Shown here piece after piece: positions 56,506-64,000 of a stretch of DNA of 64,000 nt. Below the pieces are notes generated by a model that had not been told where the DNA came from, made no database searches, and saw nothing but the letters and a program-made list of their open reading frames with translations. The translations under genes were made by a program, and so were the position numbers. Origin of the DNA: Mercurialis annua (taxonomy: Eukaryota; Streptophyta; Magnoliopsida; Malpighiales; Euphorbiaceae); the NCBI RefSeq assembly GCF_937616625.2, contig NC_065572.1, positions 74,956,653 through 75,020,652 on the forward strand. Reading direction: 5' to 3'. Numbering within the stretch: position 1 is the stretch's first letter; every line of letters starts with the position of its first letter.

Positions 56506-56833
56506 GGCCATTAAATTTTTATTTTCTTGCATAACTTTCAAAATCTCCAATTTTAACCCAATTTATAATTTTCAATTTTAATTGCAACCATTTCTTTAAA
56601 TTAGAGTAAGAAGAAAAATCAAATATGCCCTTCATATTTGGAATTTCTTATGATTAAAAGGTAAATGCGAACAATATGAATAACATATTTGAGCTTCTAT
56701 TTACTATAATTTAAACAAATGACTATAATTGAAACTGAAAATTAAGAAATATGATAAAATTGACGATTTTGAAAATATGATTCATAAAAGAAAAAAAAGT
56801 AGAAAATGTGAGGTATTTTTTGATGATTAAACC
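56506..56833. mobile_element. Decayed TIR element related to 54977-55573
   Basis: The left part begins GGCCATTAAATTTTTATTTT. The right part, reverse-complemented, begins GGTTTAATCATCAAAAAATA. Both carry TTTCAAAATC(G/T)(C/T)CAATTTTA-type blocks found in the other MITEs here. No clean target duplication; the ends are approximate. Confidence 0.45.
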
Positions 56834-57124
56834 AATAAAATAACCAAAAGTTTGGTGACCCTCAAAATTCTTATCCATATACATACATAAACACACAGTT
56901 AGAGCTTAAGAATTTTGTATTAAATGACGACTGAGTCGGTGTCAGTTTATCACCCTTTTGTAATCCACTTTATAATTAGAAACCCACTAATTGTTTGCCT
57001 AATGATGCATTATCTCACTATATATATTAAGTCCACTCATGCTTCGTTTAATTATTTGAAGAGCTCATCACTTTATAACAAAATCCAACACTCCCTTTTG
57101 ATTCTACAATTGTTGTCTGATTAA
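56834..57124. other. Promoter and leader of DUF21 copy 2
   Basis: AT-rich upstream region. TATATATTAAG near 57019 could serve as a TATA box about 100 bp before the ATG. Nothing else is distinctive. Confidence 0.35.
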
Positions 57125-60100
57125 ATGGCAGCAAATGATGTTCCATGTTGTGAACCAATGTTTTGGACATACCTAATCATATGCATAGCATTAGTGTCTT
57201 TTGCTGGCCTGATGTCTGGTCTTACACTCGGACTCATGTCTCTCAGCCTTGTTGATCTTGAAGTTCTCATCAAGGCTGGTCAGCCACAAGACCGCCAAAA
57301 TGCAGAAAAGATTCTACCAATTGTTAAGAATCAGCATTTGCTCTTGTGTACCCTCCTCATAGGCAATGCCCTTGCAATGGAGGTATATATATATGTAGGC
57401 TTAAATTTTTTGCGTCCATGAATAATTGATTTTTTATGTTAAGTTGATTAATTCTGAATTATTGTTCTGAAAGGCTCTGCCTATCTTCCTGGACGCGCTT
57501 CTTCCGGCTTGGGGTGCTATACTTATATCAGTGACCCTAATACTTGCCTTTGGAGAGGTAATTGAAACTTACATCTACAGTCTGTTAATTAATTTGTTCA
57601 TTAGCCAATCCAATTATAGCTCATTTTGTGTAACTGTTTGTTTGTGTAGATCATCCCTCAAGCTGTATGTTCTCGGTATGGACTGCGTGTTGGTGCTAAA
57701 ATGTCTGTGGTAGTACGGTTCATACTTATTCTTTTTTTCCCATTAGCTTATCCAATCAGTAAGGTAAACTGCTTCAGTTTTATTTTTTTTGGCTGATAAA
57801 ATTAGATTTGTGCATGAATTAATTAACTTAAAATCTGTTTGATGTAGTTGTTGGACTGGATTCTTGGAAAAAAGCATTCTGCACTCTTACGACGGGCGGA
57901 GCTTCGGACGTTAGTTAGCTTGCATGGAAATGAGGTTAATCAGAGTTTTCAATTTTTAAAAGAATGTCACGGTTCAGTATTTTAAAACTAAATTGCACAA
58001 GTTAGTAATAATTGCATGTGTAACTGAATATCAGGCAGGGAAAGGTGGGGAGCTGACACATGATGAAACCACAATTATAACTGGAGCTTTAGACATGATT
58101 CAGAAGACTGCTAAAGATGCTATGACTCCTTTATCTAAAATATTTTCGCTCGACATCAATTCTAAACTTGACGAGTATGGCGCCGCTTAATTAAAACTAT
58201 GTCAAGTTTTGCAGTAGTTAATTTGCATCATCATAATCTGATAAAAAAATGTTATTGTCTCTCAGGGAAACAATGGGGCTCATCATAAGCAAAGGGCATA
58301 GCCGTGTGCCCATTTATTCAGGAAACCCAGAAAACATAGTCGGCTTGATTTTGGTAAAATTTTGTAGAAAATAAAAATTGTGGGTTAAAACTCAAAGTAG
58401 TACCAAAGTTTTATATATTCCATTTGATATTGAAACCTCAATCACTATTAAAATAATACAGAAGAACACATTTTTACAACAAGTCAGTAAATATTTGTGC
58501 GGTATTAAAATATTATTTACTCTTGGGATAATGTTAATAAATTCATAAAGGCAGAAGGTACAAAAAAACTCTCGACTTTTTTTCAAAAGTATAAATCAGC
58601 CCTTTTACTTTTTTTGGGCACAATTAAACCCCCGTGTTTTTAAAATTGAATAATTAAACCCTTATTGTTTTAAAATCGAACAAATAAACCCTTTTAGTTT
58701 ATTTTTGGGTCACTTACCCCCTCAAATTTTCGGTAAATATTTTAAACGTTAAAATTATTTTTGAACTTTTTTCCAATATGATTATGAGAGACATGTCAGC
58801 CATTAACGAGTGTTTCTAATGATGCTAGATGAAAGGGGTTTTTTGTTCGATTTGAAAACAAAGAGGGCTTAATTATACCCTAAAAGAGTAAAAGGGCTGA
58901 TTTGTACTTTTGTGAAAACTACGAGGGGTTTTTTGTACCTTTGACCATTCATAAACGATATATGTTTTCTCAATTTAACTATGGATTTTGAAATGTCTAA
59001 TTGTATGCAGAAAGTTTTATTTTTTCTCAATTCAATATGCTGACGTAGCACTCGTTTATTGGTGCGATTTTGCTGAGGTGTACATCATTTTTGACAGTCA
59101 CGTCATCATATTATGATTATGATGTCGTGTATCGAATTGAGAAAAAAATAAATTAAACTCTCTACATATAATTGAGACATTTTAAAGTTCGTGGTCAAAT
59201 TGAAAAAACATAAATAATTTATAAATTTATATAACATTACCCCTTTATTGTTTTCTTCTTAGATATCCTGATACACGATATTAGTTTTTTTAAACGAATG
59301 ACATATGATACAATCGTTACATACCTTGCACAATTATTTCAGAAGTTGATGCCCCCAATTTTTGATAGGTGAAAAATTTGATCAAGTTTCGTCCAGATGA
59401 TGAAACCCCTCTAAGAGATATAACCATCAGGAAAATCCCAAGGTAACTACTCAATTGGATTTGGAATTATTCATTTTATAGTAATTCCTCATTTTTTTAA
59501 TTTAATTTCTTCTCACCTAAATTTAAAACCTATTATTTTCATTTTCTCTCTTGCCTCAGGGTACAACACCATTTGCCTCTTTATGATATATTAAATCAGT
59601 TTCAAATCGGCAACAGCCATATGGCTGTTGTCATCAAGTGTAAGAATGATGACATTAAGAAGACTGGAGAAAAAACAGAACCAAATCCTAGCATGTTCAA
59701 GCCAAATAGTAAGCCCAACAAAAACCAAAGAAAAACAAACATGAAAGGTATATAATCACTTGAAATTAATGTATACACAAATGTAAGTAATCACTTAAAT
59801 TAGGTAATTGTGGGTCATCACTTTAAAATGGAGCAAAAGATCAACTTGGTCCTTCAACTTATAATTCAGGATCAAATAACTTAATTTTATATATTTTGAT
59901 CAATTAGAAAACAATATTCTTTATATTTTAGTCAATTAAGGATAATATGAATAAATTTAGGGACTGAAATGACCCAATTTTATCTTTAATTGATATAAAA
60001 ATAGAGAATGTTGTTCTTAATTGATCCAAAAATCTAGAGTAGTATCCCTAATTGATTAAAATAGTTGAAAGTGAGTTATTTTAATTTCGAGTGTCAAATT

Positions 60101-62086
60101 CAGAAACCGAATTGACCATTTACTTCTTACAAATGTACTCAGGGAACGTTGATTGCCAGTCTGATCGAAACAAGCGTTTTAACATCTGCATTCACGTGCC
60201 ACCGCTATACTCCAACGACACTGACAGTCCAACAATGCCAAATAATATCAGCACTTTAGAAAATTGCTTGCAACAAAAAATACATAAATTTGAAAACCAT
60301 TCGGAAGAAGAACTGGATTGTCTTTCAGATTTCGATGACGAAGTTATCGGCATTATAACACTAGAAGATGTAATGGAGGAACTGTTGCAGGTGATAAATT
60401 AAGAACTATATAAACTGAAAATTAAAGCTGTTAGTTTTTATGATTTTTTTTTTTGTCGCACCTAGCTAAAATGTGCACTTCCGGTTCTTGCAGGAAGAAA
60501 TTTTGGATGAGACGGACGAGTACACCGAAGTTCACAATACGTAAGGGCTATAACTTAATCACTGATTCAATTTTCCTAATACAATTTAAATAATCCAAGT
60601 AAAAATATCTGACATTATAACAAAATTAAAAAAAATCAGCATGTAATTGAGAAAAAGATCAATCTGGTTTTCGAACTTATGTTTTGGAGTCAAATAAATT
60701 ATTTTTAATATTTTTCGTTAATTAGATCATAGAATTTGTATATCAGAATCAAATCAGTGTAGCGTTTGAGGTATAGAGATTTAAGAGCTATTCGATGTCA
60801 ATTAAGAGAGTTTAAGATCTAATTGACTAAAAAAAAAAATTATAAATGACTTATTTATTTGACTCCAAGACACAAACTTTATAATCTAATTGACTAAAAA
60901 CTTAAAAGTAATTAACTTGAATTCGAGATACAAGTTAACTGTCAGATTGACCATTTGATCAAATTTTATTTTGCCATGGATTCATTGACTAACCAATTTA
61001 ATTTCCTCCTTTGGAAGAATTAAAATCAACATGTTACCTACGAGAAGATCACCACTGGTAATTAGGTCACCATTAGCAGGCGCATCATGTGTTACCCAAA
61101 TTCAGTGGAGAACTCCAATGTCTTCCCCAGTTTCTTCGTATCATCAGAGTCCGCTTTCTCCAGTACTGCATTCTCCAATTTCACAATTTGTTCCGTCTCC
61201 TTTAATAAGTAGACCAACTCTTTTAGCTTGTCCTGCAAAATCTCCCCCGGCTGCCATAGCTAGCAACTCACCGTCCTCCCATCGGGTACGTTTACAAAAT
61301 TTCTGTATTTCTTCTGCATAAATTACTATCGTTTAGTGACTAAGTTTTAATTTATTCTATTTTAAATATTAAAAGTTAATTTAATTTAAATAGAAAATTT
61401 TCAAGCCGGTAATGCATACATGTAACATGACAGCCAGGTGTTCACTTGTTTTTACATAAAAAATTGTTACATATGTATATTTTATCATGAAAATTGACTA
61501 TATGACAATCGGGTTTTCTACTTGAAACTCGTCACATCATGTGTATAGTTTGATACGAAATATTATGTTGAAATAAAATTAAGTTAACAATCACAAAAAT
61601 TGCACCACAAAATTATAATAAAACAGCTTAAGTTGCAATTTGTCTCCTCAATTTGTAAGTAATGGGTAATTAATACATAAATTAATTTTGTGGGCAAATC
61701 AATTATAAACTTGCTGATTATGAGCAATTAGCCTCATTTTAGCAATTGACACCCTCAACTTATAAGCTAATTGTCCCTTCAATTGGCAATTTATCCCGTC
61801 AAGTTGTAAATTAATTTGTTAAAATGAAGCTAATTGTTTATGACCAGCAAGTTCGTTGTTTATATGTTAATCATTATTTATAAGTTGAAGGGATAAATTG
61901 CTACTTAAATTAAAATAAAACCATTTTTATACTGTCAGTGACGTGGCCAAGTTCACGACTGCTAAGTATCATTAATATCTTATACATTTTTATAAACTAT
62001 GATATTTATAGACTTTGGTTTCATCATCAACCTAGCTCTTCTTTTGGCAGGTTTTGAGAAATTCATACGAGAAGCTAAGAGCTTGA
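57125..62086 (+). CDS. DUF21 and CBS-domain (CNNM-type) membrane protein, copy 2, 12 exons
   Basis: Tandem paralogue of the gene at 51746-54311. Exons: 57125-57382, 57474-57557, 57650-57763, 57848-57934, 58035-58174, 58266-58353, 59369-59442, 59560-59747, 60143-60390, 60494-60540, 61018-61285, 62051-62086, giving 543 residues. The DUF21 membrane domain is canonical ([49 protein letters not shown]). CBS motifs are [12 protein letters not shown] and [25 protein letters not shown]. The first two exons of copy 1 are fused here into one. The C-terminal tail is longer, Ser/Pro-rich with repeated SP motifs ([18 protein letters not shown]), suggesting phosphorylation, and is lacking in copy 1. The intron after exon 6 holds a Mutator-like MITE. 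Probable position equivalent of At5g52790. Confidence 0.93.
58550..58946. mobile_element. Mutator-like MITE in an intron of DUF21 copy 2
   Basis: 397 bp. Left end GGCAGAAGGTACAAAAAAAC; right end, reverse-complemented, GGTCAAAGGTACAAAAAACC. The perfect 9-bp duplication ATTCATAAA lies at 58541-58549 and 58947-58955. The arms share CAAAAGTA, CAGCCCTTTTACT and GGGCACAATTAA-type blocks with the 1.26-kb element upstream of SARD4. The host intron (58354-59368) is far longer than its neighbours. Confidence 0.9.
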
Positions 62087-62818
62087 GGAGCAGTGTGTAA
62101 ACCCTGAAAATGTTATACCTCGGAATTAGATGTAAAATTAGACTTTGTTTTATTGGGTATAAATCAATAAGAAAGAAGAAATTTCCTAAAAATGTACTTT
62201 CTTGTCTATTAACTGTAAAATATTTCAATTATATATATATAATACGTATTATGTGTATCAACAATTTAACGAATAAAATTAATATATAGTATTAGTGGGA
62301 AAGTGAGGGAAACTCACTCTGTTTGGTCTAATTATAATGTAAATTCATTTTATTTTAGTTTTAAATGAATCTTATTTGAAATTCATTTAAAAATAAAGTT
62401 TTGTGTTTGGTATTTCGAATTTTAAATATAACATTAATTTTAAATAAAATAAATATTGTATTTAGAGTATATATGCACATTTAAATCATAAAAATTCATG
62501 TGAATCAAACAGAATTTTAAGCTGAAAACCGATATTCTTTTAACATTACTTCATGCTTGGGCCATTGCAGGCTGGTGAATTGCTATTGAACTGAATGCTG
62601 TCCAACCCAATTAATATGCCTCGGCCTATAGATATTTGTCCATCTGCCAAAAAACTTGGGAATTAAATTACTCACACAAAAAATAAAAATGGTAAACAAG
62701 AAAAATCTAAAGAAAATAAAACTCAACCATTCATTTATTCTCGGATAAGATAACTAACCATAAAAAAACATTCAAATATTACACTGACGATGATTAAAAA
62801 AAATCAATCCAACAAACC
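62087..62818. other. Intergenic region between DUF21 copy 2 and PAM68-like gene
   Basis: Holds the 3' end of the DUF21 gene and the promoter of the PAM68-like gene. AT-rich, with a TA run near 62231-62241. No further gene or clear transposon ends seen. Confidence 0.5.
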
Positions 62819-63358
62819 ATGAATACTCTACTTCTTGGACAAACATCACTTGTTCTTTTCTCTTCAACCTCATTAAACCAAAACAATATTAATTCATCAA
62901 TAAAATGTCAACTCAACACAAACGCCGGCAAAGGCTTTACAAGCAGAAAACCACCGCAAAATGCAAAAGAAAACACTCAGCTTGACATCAAAACCACCGC
63001 CACCAACTCGAAAGATCGAAAAAAGAACGAAGACGACGAAATACCACAAGAAGTTGTCTATAGGATTATAAAAAGAATCTTGATATCTGTTGGTGGACCT
63101 ATGGCTCTTGGCTTAGCATCCTTGAAATTTTTTGGATATGTTAAAGAGGAAGGGATTTGGGATGTGCCTATTGGGGTTGTATTTGGTACATTGTTTCTAA
63201 CATTTGGGGCTTCTGCTTTGGGAATTGCCTATGGAGCTTTATCTTCAAGTTTGGATGCAAATAGGGAAGGTTCTTTGCTTGGGTTGGAAGAAATCCAAGA
63301 AAATTGGGTTGAGATGTGGAAAGAAGAAAATGAAGAGAAAGAAGATGATATATACTAA
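62819..63358 (+). CDS. PAM68-like chloroplast thylakoid protein (DUF3464)
   Basis: An intronless 179-residue protein from ATG 62819. PAM68-family proteins are thylakoid membrane factors that assist photosystem assembly. The first ~40 residues are rich in S, T, N and Q and poor in acids, like a transit peptide. A charged linker leads to the family core: EIPQEVVYRIIKRILISVGGP with membrane segment one (about 87-108), VPIGVVFGTLFLTFGASALG as segment two (about 116-140), then AYGALSSSLD and REGSLLGLEEIQENW. The C-terminus is acidic. It most resembles the PAM68-like branch, probably At5g52780 by position. The family is secure; the exact role is inferred. Confidence 0.92.
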   Translation: MNTLLLGQTSLVLFSSTSLNQNNINSSIKCQLNTNAGKGFTSRKPPQNAKENTQLDIKTTATNSKDRKKNEDDEIPQEVVYRIIKRILISVGGPMALGLASLKFFGYVKEEGIWDVPIGVVFGTLFLTFGASALGIAYGALSSSLDANREGSLLGLEEIQENWVEMWKEENEEKEDDIY

Positions 63359-63648
63359 TACAATTAAGTAGAGGGTGATATGAATATCACATTGATTCTT
63401 GAAATGTTTGTAATTTTACTTTTATTTCTTTTCTTGATAGTAGATTGATCCCTTGTTTAACTTGAGTACATTTTTTGCTTCTTTTTGTGTTATATATGGA
63501 ATGAATAGGGATGTTATAGAGTACTTGACATGAACAAATTTTTTTAAAATGTATATTTTGAAAATTAATACAATTTAAACACCAAATTTGTTTAGCACCA
63601 TGATAAACATCACATGTTAGAATTAATTATTTTAACTACAGCTCGTAG
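63359..63648. other. 3' flank of PAM68-like gene
   Basis: AT-rich 3' UTR and flank leading to a hAT-like element at the window edge. Nothing further seen. Confidence 0.5.
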
Positions 63649-64000
63649 TAGGAATTGAACCGAAAAACCGAACCGAACCGGACCAAAATTTTAATATTGG
63701 TAAGGTTTTTTGGTTAAAACGGTTTAATTTGGTTTTTGTCAACTTAAAAATTTGATATTCGGTTTTCAATTTGGTTTTAGGTTTTTGTAAACCGAACCGA
63801 CCGAAAAACCGAATAACAAATTATTTTTATCTTTTTTTTTGAAAAAATTAAAATTTATATGTTTATTTATACTTTTTTAGTATTTATTCTTTAATAATAT
63901 GTAATATATAAGTTAATAAATTTACTATAATAGATAAAATATACAAATAACATATGTAAAATTATTATTAATCAATATTTTTTAATTTTTTTATATTAAA
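63649..64000. mobile_element. Left part of a third hAT-like CCGAA-rich element, cut by window end
   Basis: Begins TAGGAATTGAACCGAAAAACC and has the same subterminal CGAACCG clusters in both orientations (63660-63820) and AT-rich interior as the elements at 48824 and 49551. The left flank would be GCTCGTAG. The right end and target duplication lie outside the window. Confidence 0.6.

Overview
This is a nuclear window from a flowering plant, almost certainly a eudicot. It is AT-rich and carries intron-rich genes with GT-AG junctions. The genes include chloroplast proteins (Tic22-like, PAM68-like, a plastid-type PPR protein), an ER Sec63/ERdj2, plant lectin receptor kinases and a pipecolate-pathway reductase. 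The non-coding DNA is full of plant transposable elements: a Tat-type Ty3/gypsy element, Mutator-like and hAT-like non-autonomous elements, SINEs and a LINE remnant. The species cannot be named from the sequence alone. No bacterial operons, CRISPR arrays or canonical RNA genes were seen.

Layout. 1-2.7 kb: a tandem satellite with a ~276-bp monomer, itself built on 9-bp sub-repeats, with signs of a four-monomer higher-order unit. 2.7-7.2 kb: gene-poor, with a Mutator-like MITE. 7.2-10.9 kb (-): Tic22-like gene, 9 exons. 12.3-17.0 kb (+): ERdj2/SEC63. 17.7-19.7 kb (-): PPR gene of the At4g18975 type. 20.2-23.7 kb (+): At3g49140-type plastid protein, sharing a divergent promoter with the PPR gene. 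24.0-25.0 kb (-): SARD4-like reductase, with a 1.26-kb long-TIR element ending 105 bp upstream of its start codon. 26.7-39.3 kb (-): a G-type lectin receptor kinase gene split in its kinase domain by a 10.2-kb LTR retrotransposon with indistinguishable LTRs and a perfect 5-bp target duplication. 40.5-42.8 kb (-): an intact tandem paralogue of that kinase. 44.0-48.6 kb (-): PrimPol. 48.8-51.6 kb: two hAT-like elements and a SINE. 51.7-54.3 and 57.1-62.1 kb (+): tandem DUF21/CBS (CNNM-type) membrane proteins with MITEs between and inside them. 62.8-63.4 kb (+): PAM68-like. The window ends inside a third hAT-like element.

Together: SARD4, PrimPol, DUF21-CBS and PAM68-like are, from memory, consecutive genes in Arabidopsis (At5g52810-At5g52780), so the right half looks like a conserved collinear block expanded by the kinase pair, the DUF21 duplication and transposons. 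The most unusual objects are the very young retrotransposon, which carries an intact three-exon gene on the strand opposite its gag-pol, and its in-frame interruption of an otherwise undamaged receptor kinase. Exon coordinates were placed by hand from GT-AG sites and reading-frame continuity; every multi-exon model given sums to a whole number of codons.
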